A stretch of DNA of 64,000 nt from Oscillospiraceae bacterium (GTDB lineage: Bacteria; Bacillota; Clostridia; Oscillospirales; Ruminococcaceae), in contig JAUNSK010000002.1 in the NCBI GenBank assembly GCA_030539275.1, forward strand, positions 124,001 to 188,000, given 5' to 3'. Positions 26,739-35,017 of the stretch are shown piece after piece. A model generated the notes under the pieces. That model had not been told where the DNA came from. It made no database searches and worked only from the letters and a program-made list of their open reading frames with translations. Positions within the stretch are counted from its first letter, which is position 1, and each line of letters begins with the position of its first letter. The position numbers and the translations under genes were made by a program.

Positions 26739-27233
26739 ATGAAAACAGCTATAATTTATTATTCTCTTGAGGGAAATACAAAAGCCGCCGCTCAAAAAAT
26801 CTCAGACTTAACCGGTGCAGATATTTATGAAATAATAATGCACAAGAGCATACCGTCCGACTCCGGTGCCAAGTTTTTCAAAGGTGGAATGCAGGCGGTC
26901 TTCGGAATTTGTCCGCCTCTTAAAAACTTTAAATTTGATGAAAACAAGTACGACCGCATTATCCTTGGAACTCCTGTCTGGGCAGGAAAACCAGCATCAC
27001 CGATAAACACACTCCTCCGCCTTATAAAAGATAAAAATAAAATAACCGCCGTTTTCACCTTAAGCGGCAGCGGAAATAACAAAGGCTGCATAGCAAAACT
27101 GAATAAAAAATGTCACAGCATAAAACATACTGTTTCACTTGCAGACAAAGCAAATAAGGACCTTTCAGGGCAGAATTCTCAAAAGCTGAATGAATTCATC
27201 CGATCAGTAAACGGAGATAACAAAAATGGCTAA
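26739..27233 (+). CDS. Flavodoxin family protein
   Basis: 164 residues from the ATG at 26739, with GAGG six bases before it. The N-terminal FMN phosphate loop is IIYYSLEGNTKAAA, and LGTPVWAGKPASPINTLL is the typical second FMN loop; FTLSGSGNNKGC is the third. It should carry electrons with a bound FMN. Its stop codon overlaps the start of padR by eight bases, and the Fe-S membrane protein precedes it, so the three genes form a redox operon. Confidence 0.85.
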   Translation: MKTAIIYYSLEGNTKAAAQKISDLTGADIYEIIMHKSIPSDSGAKFFKGGMQAVFGICPPLKNFKFDENKYDRIILGTPVWAGKPASPINTLLRLIKDKNKITAVFTLSGSGNNKGCIAKLNKKCHSIKHTVSLADKANKDLSGQNSQKLNEFIRSVNGDNKNG

Positions 27234-27771
27234 TGAAAAACGCATGGACAGTGTCATCCTGGGTTTTCTGAGTCACGAACCGATGACCGGATATGAGATA
27301 AAGAAAAATATTGACTCAACACTTCATTTTTTCTGGAGCGGAAGCTTCGGCAGCATTTACCCTACCCTCAGCGCACTTGAAAAGAACGGTTATGTAACAA
27401 AGCAGGATGTATCCGGCAACAAGCGTGAAAAATATAAGTATTTCATAACGCAAACCGGAAAAGATTTTCTTACTGACTGGCTTTCTGATCCTTCAGCTAA
27501 GGATGAACTCAGATATGAGACACTTCTCAAGCTTTTCTTCAGCGGTTCTCTGGGAAAAGAAAAAACAGCTCAGCGGATTGATGCCTTTGAAGCAAAAATA
27601 CGCGCTGAGCTGCCGTTTCTTGAGATGTGTGAAGCTAATCTTGCTAAAGCCGGTGATAATCCGGATCATATTAATTATCTGCTGACTGTCAGGTTTGGGA
27701 TTGAGACTTATAAGGGGTATCTCAGGTGGTGTGAGGGGGCGAAGAAGTTGCTGTTATTTCCTTTTCAGTAA
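27226..27771 (+). CDS. PadR family regulator, copy 1 (3' end replaced)
   Basis: 181 residues: an N-terminal winged helix (MDSVILGFLSHEPMTGYEIK, FFWSGSFGSIYPTLSALEKN) and the C-terminal PadR dimerisation helices. It starts with its own ATG and GGAG and is the third gene of the redox operon. The last codons are foreign: after KKLL at 27753 the frame runs into the 3' end of an unrelated minus-strand gene and adds LFPFQ, whereas the second copy ends KKLLEER. Only a few residues are changed, so the protein is probably still functional and should control the operon through the palindromes at 25953-25975. Confidence 0.85.
   Translation: MANEKRMDSVILGFLSHEPMTGYEIKKNIDSTLHFFWSGSFGSIYPTLSALEKNGYVTKQDVSGNKREKYKYFITQTGKDFLTDWLSDPSAKDELRYETLLKLFFSGSLGKEKTAQRIDAFEAKIRAELPFLEMCEANLAKAGDNPDHINYLLTVRFGIETYKGYLRWCEGAKKLLLFPFQ
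27248..27753 (+). repeat. 506-bp direct repeat P, copy 1
   Basis: Matches 30092-30597 base for base apart from five substitutions that I count, all in the last 90 bases. It covers padR from codon 8 to near the end. Its right border touches the stop codon of the DUF169 gene. Confidence 0.9.
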
Positions 27772-28470
27772 AGAATTCCATGTATCGTGTGTCAAAAAAC
27801 TGCCCTCGGCTTTTTCTTCCATAATACAGAATCTTCTGAAGGGAATGCTAAAAGCCAGTAAATCTTTATCAATACATTTTCTTGCAGAGGGGTCTGTTAA
27901 TCCAATAGTGCAAATATCCTTTTCTGTATCCTGGTTTACCAATGAATATAAAAATGTTTGAGCACATCCAGCTCCGAATTTCACCTCAACATTAGACTGT
28001 GTTGGCTGGTCATAGTTTGCTAAGGTTACAAGAGCGGACAACTCGTCAGCATTTACAAGAAAAATTACCGCATCAACAATCTCATCCTCCTGCACCTGAC
28101 TATATGGTTTAAGCAAAAGATATTCTTCATGCCGGATGCTGGGCAATCCTTCAACAAAGACGCGGGCAAGTTCAGGAGACTCTTTATAGAACTCGCCTTC
28201 TTTTTGCCCTTCAATGCCAGTTGAAAGAAAATGCTCTATGAAGCCAAGCTTGAAGGGTTTAAATCCAGCCCCAGATTTGCCGCCATTGCACCCAACGGTA
28301 GGCTCTGACAATACGGCTGTTTTTCCCTTAGATGCAGCATTCAGCAATGCAATCGTGCACCCCTTCACATTTTCCTTAAACATCAAGGCTTCCTCTGGCT
28401 TACAGTCCGTTCTAATTAAAGCTACAGGAATCCTGTCACATTTTATTAATTCTGCAATTCTGCTTCTCAT
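27754..28470 (-). CDS. DUF169 family protein
   Basis: 238 residues from the ATG at 28470 (MRSRIAELIKCDRIPVAL), which has AGAGGAG six bases upstream. The family mark is the sequence of Cys/Gly-rich loops, here GCTIALLNAASKGKTAV followed by CNGGKSGAG, and FGAGCAQTFLY further on. DUF169 proteins are of unknown function and are often found beside redox or one-carbon genes. The stop codon lies exactly at the border of the padR repeat. The SDR gene lies 43 bases upstream on the same strand, so the two form an operon. Confidence 0.8.
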   Translation of the reverse strand: MRSRIAELIKCDRIPVALIRTDCKPEEALMFKENVKGCTIALLNAASKGKTAVLSEPTVGCNGGKSGAGFKPFKLGFIEHFLSTGIEGQKEGEFYKESPELARVFVEGLPSIRHEEYLLLKPYSQVQEDEIVDAVIFLVNADELSALVTLANYDQPTQSNVEVKFGAGCAQTFLYSLVNQDTEKDICTIGLTDPSARKCIDKDLLAFSIPFRRFCIMEEKAEGSFLTHDTWNSLLKRK

Positions 28471-28513
28471 AAGTTTCTCCTCTGCGAATTCCGGTTTCGC
28501 AAGCTGTTTTTGT

Positions 28514-29209
28514 TTACCAGGGAATAATTCCATGTCTGTTCATAAAGGTTCCGCTCGGGCCGCCTTGACCAATGGTAGCAAGTCTGACAATGGCATCAGT
28601 GCCTTCCTGTACAGTTTGCTTTCCTCTGCCACCGTTCAAATCGGTGGCGGTGGCACCGGGGTCTGCGCAGTTTACTTTTATATCAGGCAGCCCCTTTGCA
28701 TATTGCAAGGTCAACATGGACACCGCCGCTTTTGCCGAGGAATAGGTCAAAGAATTGATTTTAGACTCATCCTTTGTGCTGTCTGTTACCATACCAAATG
28801 ACCCAAGTCCGCTTGAAACATTTACAATAACAGGGTTGTTAGATTTGCGGAGCAATGGAATAAATGCATTGGTTACCCGAACAATGCCAAACACATTGGT
28901 ATCAAAAACCTTTTCCATATCGGGGCCAGTGATGTTTTCAGGCTTGCCAAATACTCCGGAAATACCGGCATTGTTAATTAAAATATCCAGTTTGTCTTCC
29001 ATATCCATCAGAGTGCGGGCAGCCTCTTTTACGGATTCATCGCTTGTTACATCGATGGACACCAGTTCTGCTCCCAGTTCATCTGCTGCCACTTTTCCAC
29101 GCTCAGCATTCCGAGAACCGATATAAACCTTGTGCCCCATTTCAATTAACCTTTTTGCAGTTTCATATCCGAGACCTTTATTTCCACCGGTGATAAATGC
29201 AATTGCCAT
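28514..29209 (-). CDS. Short-chain dehydrogenase/reductase
   Basis: 231 residues from the ATG at 29209 (MAIAFITGGNKGLGYETA), which has GGAGGTG upstream. The cofactor loop is TGGNKGLG, followed by NNAG, the catalytic Ser in VNVSSG and Tyr/Lys in YSSAK. The closest general type is the carbonyl-reductase-like single-domain SDR. The substrate is unknown. It is first in a two-gene operon with DUF169, behind the promoter at 29254-29282, and lies within the segment inserted between the two padR copies. Confidence 0.88.
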   Translation of the reverse strand: MAIAFITGGNKGLGYETAKRLIEMGHKVYIGSRNAERGKVAADELGAELVSIDVTSDESVKEAARTLMDMEDKLDILINNAGISGVFGKPENITGPDMEKVFDTNVFGIVRVTNAFIPLLRKSNNPVIVNVSSGLGSFGMVTDSTKDESKINSLTYSSAKAAVSMLTLQYAKGLPDIKVNCADPGATATDLNGGRGKQTVQEGTDAIVRLATIGQGGPSGTFMNRHGIIPW

Positions 29210-29253
29210 TTTATACACCTCCATTAATTATGATTTCTGAGTTACCTATTATT

Positions 29254-29286
29254 GCTATAACATGAAGATAGTTGATCCTCAACTAT
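29254..29286 (-). promoter_or_regulatory. Promoter and dyad of the SDR-DUF169 operon
   Basis: On the minus strand TTGAGG (29277-29282), 17-base spacer, TATAGC (29254-29259). The -35 box lies in a perfect dyad ATAGTTGA-tcc-TCAACTAT (29268-29286). Copy B of the repeat keeps a decayed form of this site. Confidence 0.5.
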
Positions 29287-29374
29287 TGCTTTCAGCCCCA
29301 ACCATATATACAATATTATAATATGCCCCAATTATATCATAAAAAACTAGATAATCCAACATATTATTTTCTTT

Positions 29375-29613
29375 TTATGAGATAATAAGAAGCGCCCACA
29401 TCTGAGTAATCTCAAATCCATGCTTCTGATAAAACCCAGCGTTCTCCTTTTCTTCCGGCATAATTTCTATGTACACATAGTCCTTGTACTTTTCCTTAAC
29501 CATCTCAACCATCGTTCCTGCAATGCCATGCCCCTGGTACTGTGGCTTTACAAGAACATCGTGAATAAATACGACCATTTCGCCGTCATCAAGTAATCTT
29601 ACCAGACCTTTTT
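29375..29613 (-). pseudogene. GNAT acetyltransferase remnant, copy A
   Basis: An internal piece of a GNAT enzyme: VVFIHDVLVKPQYQGHGIAG contains the acetyl-CoA loop, and NAGFYQKHGFEI the C-terminal motif. The N-terminal half is missing because the frame is joined directly to the 3' end of the dockerin gene at 29614, and the C-terminus is lost through a deletion of about 140 bases relative to copy B. About 80 codons remain, far below the usual 140-160. Confidence 0.75.
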
Positions 29614-30091
29614 TCAGACAGAGGAAACAAGCATATGCTTGAGCATACAGAAATCCGATATATCAGGCACACCGTTATTATTGATATCTGCTGCACATGG
29701 ATTGTTCATTTCTCCTGCACCAAGCATCCATCTGCACATCTTAACAATATCCTTTATATCAACAACTCCATTATCATCCGTATCCCCCATCAGTATCTCA
29801 CTCTTAAGACAGATTCCATTTTCCTCTGCGTAGCCGGCAGCAACAGAATCAACTGGGGCATCAAGAACAAAGCAGTCATTCAGTATATAGCCGCTGTCAT
29901 ACAGATAACCTATGCTGCGTTCACCGCAAAATGTATTATCTCCTTTTACACAGATACTGTGCAAAGACACGCAGTCAGAAAAGGCATAGTCCCCTATAGT
30001 CTGACAGGAGGATGAAACCGTTATGCCGGAAAGCTTTTCACATCCGCTGAAAGCTCGCTGTTCTATGACTGCGAGTGAATCAGGCAGAACA
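29614..30091 (-). pseudogene. 3' end of a dockerin-LRR protein gene, copy A
   Basis: About 159 codons with no start of their own: one and a half LRR_5 repeats (LPDSLAVIEQRAFSGCEKL) and a complete type I dockerin with two calcium loops (GDTDDNGVVDIKDIV and ADINNNGVPDISDF). It is closely related to the end of the full gene at 35521-37809. At 30091 the sequence breaks off and continues as padR copy 2 in the opposite sense. Without a signal peptide the piece cannot reach the surface. Confidence 0.8.
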
Positions 30092-30597
30092 ACAGTGTCA
30101 TCCTGGGTTTTCTGAGTCACGAACCGATGACCGGATATGAGATAAAGAAAAATATTGACTCAACACTTCATTTTTTCTGGAGCGGAAGCTTCGGCAGCAT
30201 TTACCCTACCCTCAGCGCACTTGAAAAGAACGGTTATGTAACAAAGCAGGATGTATCCGGCAACAAGCGTGAAAAATATAAGTATTTCATAACGCAAACC
30301 GGAAAAGATTTTCTTACTGACTGGCTTTCTGATCCTTCAGCTAAGGATGAACTCAGATATGAGACACTTCTCAAGCTTTTCTTCAGCGGTTCTCTGGGAA
30401 AAGAAAAAACAGCTCAGCGGATTGATGCCTTTGAAGCAAAAATACGCGCTGAGCTGCCGTTTCTTGAGATGTGTGAAGCTAATCTTGCTAAAGCCGGTGA
30501 TAATCCGGATCATGTTAATTATTTGCTGACTGTCAGGTTCGGGATTGAGACTTATAATGGGTATCTGAGGTGGTGTGAGGGGGCGAAGAAGTTGCTG
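30092..30597 (+). repeat. 506-bp direct repeat P, copy 2
   Basis: Second copy of 27248-27753, identical over about the first 415 bases; all five differences I count are in the last 90. Confidence 0.9.
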
Positions 30598-30609
30598 GAA
30601 GAGAGGTAA
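30092..30609 (+). pseudogene. padR copy 2, 5'-truncated
   Basis: It lacks the promoter, ribosome site and first seven codons of padR, but has the natural 3' end (KKLLEER and stop at 30609). The frame is open, and an internal ATG at 30127 (MTGYEIKK) could give 160 residues without the first DNA-binding helix, but no ribosome site is visible. It is followed by a terminator at 30714-30750, probably the original terminator of the redox operon. Confidence 0.8.
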
Positions 30610-30713
30610 ATAGTCGGAAAATTTATTTTTAGAAAAATATTAAACAGATTTTGATTGGTTGACATGGTTTAAGTATAAAATATATCGTTAATAAATACGC
30701 TAGTAAATAGTTG

Positions 30714-30750
30714 AAAACCACACTGGTGCATTTGCATTAGTGTGGTTTTT
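30714..30750 (+). terminator. Terminator behind padR copy 2
   Basis: AAAACCACACTggTGCA and TGCAttAGTGTGGTTTTT form a long stem with a two-base internal bulge and a T tract. Confidence 0.75.
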
Positions 30751-30831
30751 GTAATTTTGTATCAGTCGTATGTTATAAACATTAGACGAAGTATAGTTAC
30801 TGTGAGTTGTGCTTATCATCTTATGTACAAA

Positions 30832-31233
30832 CTATAGTTTATATTTCTCCAAAGATGTAGGTTCACCCAAATCATTAGTCATAATAAACCACTCAGGGTA
30901 ATTCATTAGTTTGCAAGAAACAAAGTCCTCTATCGAGTAATACTTTTCATCAATTTCAGGATTATACCGTTTTTCCTTGCACAAAAAAATAATTATTCCT
31001 GTCAGACATTCTTCTGATTCTAACGTTGTTTCACAAGGAGCATCAAAATTGATAATCACAAGGCGAAGTTTATCGTTTGTTCCATCCGATGACAAGAGAA
31101 ATTCGTCACAAAAGCTCAGATTTTCCTGTTTGCAAAACGTGATAACCTCATTTGCATATTGGATTAATACAGTTTTGTTAATACGATATTGCGTACCTGA
31201 AAAAAATCTTTTCAGACCTTTAAATAGTCCCAT
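30832..31233 (-). CDS. Unknown protein downstream of Hachiman
   Basis: 133 residues from the ATG at 31233 (MGLFKGLKRFFSGTQYRI), with GAGGTG seven bases upstream. The N-terminus is amphipathic and basic and could touch membrane; the rest is a mixed alpha/beta protein without a motif I recognise. It lies about 230 bases behind hamB on the same strand. Its position inside the defence segment suggests cargo, but no function can be assigned. Confidence 0.5.
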   Translation of the reverse strand: MGLFKGLKRFFSGTQYRINKTVLIQYANEVITFCKQENLSFCDEFLLSSDGTNDKLRLVIINFDAPCETTLESEECLTGIIIFLCKEKRYNPEIDEKYYSIEDFVSCKLMNYPEWFIMTNDLGEPTSLEKYKL

Positions 31234-31465
31234 TTTCATTCACCTCAAATTATCATTTGTTAAGCTTCCAGGTTATATAAGTAATCATATTTACAGTTTG
31301 TATCTCTTCTTATATGTAATAAACAAACTGCGAAACTTGACAAACTGAAATTTGTTAATCTACCAAGAGTGCTCCACGCTATGAATTGAAGTTACTCATT
31401 CCTTGTCAGAAACAAAAGAGAAGTAGTGAACAGTGTTCCTTTTTACATATTTAAATCCGTTTGCT

Positions 31466-31798
31466 TTACATACAGCTTTGAACCTCGCATATCTGAATTT
31501 GGTTTTCTTCCTCCTTAATCATTTCGGCTACGAGATTCTCATCATATACTACTGTACTTGCAGGAATATCAATCCGAAGATGACTTCCATATTTTTTTAT
31601 TAATAACATGGCAGAACTCAATGACAATCCATTCTTTATCAAACAAATTGTACTTTCGTCATCTGTTCCATATTTAATCTGAGCATAAAATCTTTCTTCA
31701 ATTAAATCAAGATCATGGAGAACTTCAACATATTTGATCAAAGTATTATCAATGAAGTCTTGTTCCTCTTTTATACGAACAATCGCCAGATTGACTAC
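31466..31798 (-). pseudogene. C-terminal end of hamB beyond the in-frame stop
   Basis: Directly after the TAA that ends the main hamB frame, the same reading frame continues for 110 codons without a gap: VVNLAIVRIKEEQDFIDNTL, then VEVLHDLDLIEERFYAQIKYGT and SLSSAMLLIKKYG, to a stop at 31466. This sequence resembles a natural continuation of the helicase and not an independent gene, and no ribosome site precedes it. Unless the stop is read through or is a sequencing error, this part of HamB is lost. Confidence 0.75.
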
Positions 31799-33907
31799 TT
31801 ATGTACGGTTCTTTCCAACAAATTTGGTGTATCGTGCAATGTTGCTGCCTGGGCGCTTAATATCGCCCCATTTACCAACATACACCATAACATTTCTGTC
31901 TTTTTTATATAACTGATGCCAGTAACCTACAAACAAGCTAATCATTTCAGCGTATGACTTATTTTTCACACGCCATCCAAACATCATGGAATAGAAATTG
32001 CGGGCCTCCTTATTTTCAAGACGTTTCAGACTCTCTACTCCATTGTCGGGAAGGTACTGAATAAATAGTTCATTGATTGTCTCCAACAATGTATATGAAT
32101 CGCTGATTTTTAAACTCTCACTCTGATAAACATCAACTTGCTGTTGAATGGTTGCTTCATGTACAAAAACATCAAACTCAGCTATACCGTTCATGATGCA
32201 GACTTTCCCTGAAATAGTGCTTGTGTACCTCTCTTGATAATCTTTGACTACTCCATTTTCATAATTCTCTATAAATTCTGATGCGTGCCGCAGTTTTTCT
32301 TTGTTATCAGTCGTAATCTTTGTTTCGCTAAGTAGAACATTCTCAACTGTATCTTTGTAGTTTTGTTCCATCTTCGCCACATTGCGCAGAAAACTCTCAC
32401 AATTAGCATTTTGAGCAAAATATTTTCCAAACACGAGATATATCTGCGGTTCCAAACGATGTAAATTCCCAGTTTCATCATTGAATATTTCGCTGAATCT
32501 GCATACACGTCCCACAAGATTCTTAAATGAATCGTGGCTCAGATTAGATCTACCTCGTTTATTGTCCAGAATAAACATTCTCTCGGCAGGGAGGTTTACA
32601 CCTGACAACAATGTAGAGCTGGTAATGACATGTTTTACAGCATCATCTTTTTTATAAAGACCTTCAATGTAGATTCTTATCGCATCTGGTACGCTACCAT
32701 GATGATAGATAATTCCTTTGCGTAAACATGTCAGCAAATTATATTGCGGTTGCAAATATTCCGAAATGTTATCACACGCAGTTTGAATCAGTTCCGAATC
32801 AACCTCTGGCAATACATCAGCTAAAGCTAACGCAAATTTTTCAATATCCGTCGGCTTGTTTAAATAAATTATATTTTTACCTACACTATATGCTTTTACA
32901 AAATCCTCCTCAAAACCAAGATTTCTATTGTCTGATATCGGAAGATACTTATTGAGAAATTGATCGTAAAGTTTCAGCCCAGTATGATTTCTTAAATCAT
33001 ACAAATAATACTTTTCTGTTTTTATGTATTCACTAACCTTAAAGCCTTCAATGTCATAGGTTGTGTACCTTGCTTTAAGATTTATACTGTCAGCAAGAAA
33101 AGGTGTCAAAAATTTAAACGCTACCTCTGGATTTCTTTTCTGTGCAACAATAATAACATTAGCCAAAGTTCGGTTTCGACTGTCATCCTCCAATATCTCG
33201 TGAGCTTCATCTACAATAATACAATCAAAGGAAAGAGTAGGATCTTTCTTAAATATTCGTAATAGTCTTTCTTGTGTCAATACGGCAAGACAAGACGAAT
33301 CATTAGGGTTATACATTTCAGGATGAACCACAATTTTAGGAAATATCCCCTTACTGATTTGCTGTACCCTTTTCTTTGTTTGTATAAGAAGCGCCTTGGT
33401 GGATGTTAATACACAAATTTTTCTTCCTGCATATTCTTTTACTGCCGATAAGATCAGCTCAGATTTTCCGTATGAGGTCGGCGCAATAACGGAAACTGTA
33501 GCATCTCTTTTGCTTTCAAAAAAATGAACCAACGAATTTTGTTGTTCACTTTGGCATATCTCACCGGAAACATACTGCTCCGTAAAAGCATCGTTCCATT
33601 CGGTAAAAAAATTTCTCTTGGATTCATCAATGTGATGCTGCTCAACAAATTTGCTAACAGGATATAGCCCCTTATTGACAGCTATTTCATAAAGAGGGAT
33701 ATAATTGTTAGTCTGATTGCAATATTCAACCACAATACGATAACCTAATTGCTGTACGTTGATGTCATCTGCATTTGTAAAACAGATGGCGATTGCCAAC
33801 AGAATTTCATACTGCTTTTTGCTTAATTTTTCACCGATGATAAAGCGGTCATACAGCAAAGCAAAATCTGTATTTCTGATTTTCGCAAGAGTTAAATCAT
33901 TCTTCAT
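31799..33907 (-). CDS. hamB: HamB, SF2 helicase of a Hachiman anti-phage system (interrupted)
   Basis: The main frame encodes about 702 residues. Helicase motifs: Walker A APTSYGKSE (about residues 141-149), DEAHE (about 233-237), motif VI LVGRVCRFS. In Hachiman, HamB is a DNA-sensing helicase that holds the nuclease HamA until phage or damaged DNA is met. I place the start at the ATG at 33907 (MKNDLTLAKI), with GAGG seven bases upstream; it overlaps the end of hamA by 11 bases. The frame stops at a TAA (31799-31801) after VGKNRT, but the homologous frame continues for 110 codons, so the gene is broken by one nonsense codon. Confidence 0.85.
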   Translation of the reverse strand: MKNDLTLAKIRNTDFALLYDRFIIGEKLSKKQYEILLAIAICFTNADDINVQQLGYRIVVEYCNQTNNYIPLYEIAVNKGLYPVSKFVEQHHIDESKRNFFTEWNDAFTEQYVSGEICQSEQQNSLVHFFESKRDATVSVIAPTSYGKSELILSAVKEYAGRKICVLTSTKALLIQTKKRVQQISKGIFPKIVVHPEMYNPNDSSCLAVLTQERLLRIFKKDPTLSFDCIIVDEAHEILEDDSRNRTLANVIIVAQKRNPEVAFKFLTPFLADSINLKARYTTYDIEGFKVSEYIKTEKYYLYDLRNHTGLKLYDQFLNKYLPISDNRNLGFEEDFVKAYSVGKNIIYLNKPTDIEKFALALADVLPEVDSELIQTACDNISEYLQPQYNLLTCLRKGIIYHHGSVPDAIRIYIEGLYKKDDAVKHVITSSTLLSGVNLPAERMFILDNKRGRSNLSHDSFKNLVGRVCRFSEIFNDETGNLHRLEPQIYLVFGKYFAQNANCESFLRNVAKMEQNYKDTVENVLLSETKITTDNKEKLRHASEFIENYENGVVKDYQERYTSTISGKVCIMNGIAEFDVFVHEATIQQQVDVYQSESLKISDSYTLLETINELFIQYLPDNGVESLKRLENKEARNFYSMMFGWRVKNKSYAEMISLFVGYWHQLYKKDRNVMVYVGKWGDIKRPGSNIARYTKFVGKNRT

Positions 33908-34718
33908 CTTTTGCCTCACTTTCCAAGAAATCATAAACAGCATTGAAGGTCTCTTTTTGAATTGCCATTATAAATACTTTTTTGAAAAGACCTTCTTTAG
34001 CAATCTTTGTGTGCTTTTTCCCAACCTTTGTTGCTTCTAAATGTTCAGACATAGGATGGAAAAGGGTCGCTGATAGAACGACATTAAATGAGTCACTTGA
34101 ATTATTTTCATCAACTGCATCATCCGCACATTGACCCAAGAGTTTCATTACCGCATCTTTTTGGTGGTTACTATCACTCATAGAAACCTTTGCAGCATTC
34201 AATGCATTTAGCCAAAGACTTGTATTAGAGTCATTCAAACGTGTATTAAGATCGTTTTTTGCAGTATTGATTAATCCGACGGCAGCAGACGATGCGTTTT
34301 TCTGGCCTTTTTGAATATTGCCAGATTTAACTTCTGCAATCCATAATTCATCAGTTGCAGTTTCAAACAGAGCAACATCATAGCCTTTTTTAAAGCTTCG
34401 CTCTTCCATGTTAAAAAATGGAGATGCAGTTGAAAATCTACCTTCAGATTCCAGAACAATATGTACAAGTAGCTCACCAACCATACCTTTTTTGCGGTCT
34501 TCCGAAGCATCTTTATTGGTTTTATATCGTTTTACAAACTCTTTCACCGTTTCCTTGAAGGAATATATTTTGAGCGGTGATTTAGCCTGATCTGCTCCAT
34601 GACAAACGGCTACCAGCCTATTGCGAATTTCTTGTTTAAGTTCATCTGATAGATTCTCTACGAAATAGAGTACATAATCAGAATAATCTTCCTTTACGAC
34701 ACCTGGTATCAAATTCAT
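33897..34718 (-). CDS. hamA: HamA (DUF1837) nuclease of a Hachiman system
   Basis: 273 residues. DUF1837 pattern: KKGMVGELLVHIVLE (about 76-90), then GYDVALFE (Asp114) and LWIAEVKSG (Glu129, Lys131), which together form a PD-(D/E)xK-type nuclease site. HamA degrades DNA when released by HamB and so stops phage growth at the cost of the cell. GGAGGT precedes the ATG at 34718. The coding end overlaps the start of hamB. With hamB truncated, control of this nuclease may be altered; the hamA frame itself is intact. Confidence 0.85.
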   Translation of the reverse strand: MNLIPGVVKEDYSDYVLYFVENLSDELKQEIRNRLVAVCHGADQAKSPLKIYSFKETVKEFVKRYKTNKDASEDRKKGMVGELLVHIVLESEGRFSTASPFFNMEERSFKKGYDVALFETATDELWIAEVKSGNIQKGQKNASSAAVGLINTAKNDLNTRLNDSNTSLWLNALNAAKVSMSDSNHQKDAVMKLLGQCADDAVDENNSSDSFNVVLSATLFHPMSEHLEATKVGKKHTKIAKEGLFKKVFIMAIQKETFNAVYDFLESEAKDEE

Positions 34719-34770
34719 ACTCTACCTCCCAGTCTATTTCTGTGTTTTCAGTAAATTATGATGAGATTGA

Positions 34771-35010
34771 TCATGCGTAATTATTGAAGTTTTCAGCCTG
34801 TTCCAAAACTTCCTTGTAAACATCATCCAGTGTAACAGGTGGATAATCAAACTCATCAAGCAATAGAATCAGATTCACCTAAAGGTTGGCTTTAATATCC
34901 TTACGGTTTGACCAATCTGTATAACGAGCTTTGTTCTCTTTTAACTACTTAGTGAAAATTTCTTTGTAAAAGAGTATCCATAGAAATTCCATCTTCACAT
35001 TTGAGAAATT
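34771..35010 (-). pseudogene. Remnant of type I restriction subunit HsdR (C-terminal end)
   Basis: On the minus strand the frame reads LKENKARYTDWSNRKDIKAN, L, a TAG stop, then VNLILLLDEFDYPP, VTLDDVYKEVLEQAENF and a final TGA at 34771. This is the characteristic C-terminus of HsdR (DWxxRxDIKAxLxxxLxxLLxxxxYPP...VxEQAExF). A further in-frame TAG lies upstream, and the rest of the gene is absent. It is a decayed scrap of a type I restriction locus next to Hachiman. Confidence 0.75.
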
Positions 35011-35017
35011 TCGTCTA

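Larger units (their letters stand above)
29251..30091. repeat. Direct repeat R, copy A (841 bp)
   Basis: Similar in order and orientation to 35018-35999: promoter-like stretch, intergenic sequence, GNAT remnant, dockerin-gene 3' end. Copy A lacks about 140 bases inside the GNAT remnant. The copies differ at many scattered positions, so this duplication is older than the padR duplication. Confidence 0.85.

Noticed and set aside
30127-30609. Functional second PadR regulator
   Set aside because: The first DNA-binding helix, promoter and ribosome site are missing; treated as a truncated copy.
31466-31741. Separate 91-residue gene behind hamB
   Set aside because: It has no ribosome site and lies in the same frame as hamB directly after the TAA; it is better read as the severed C-terminus of HamB.
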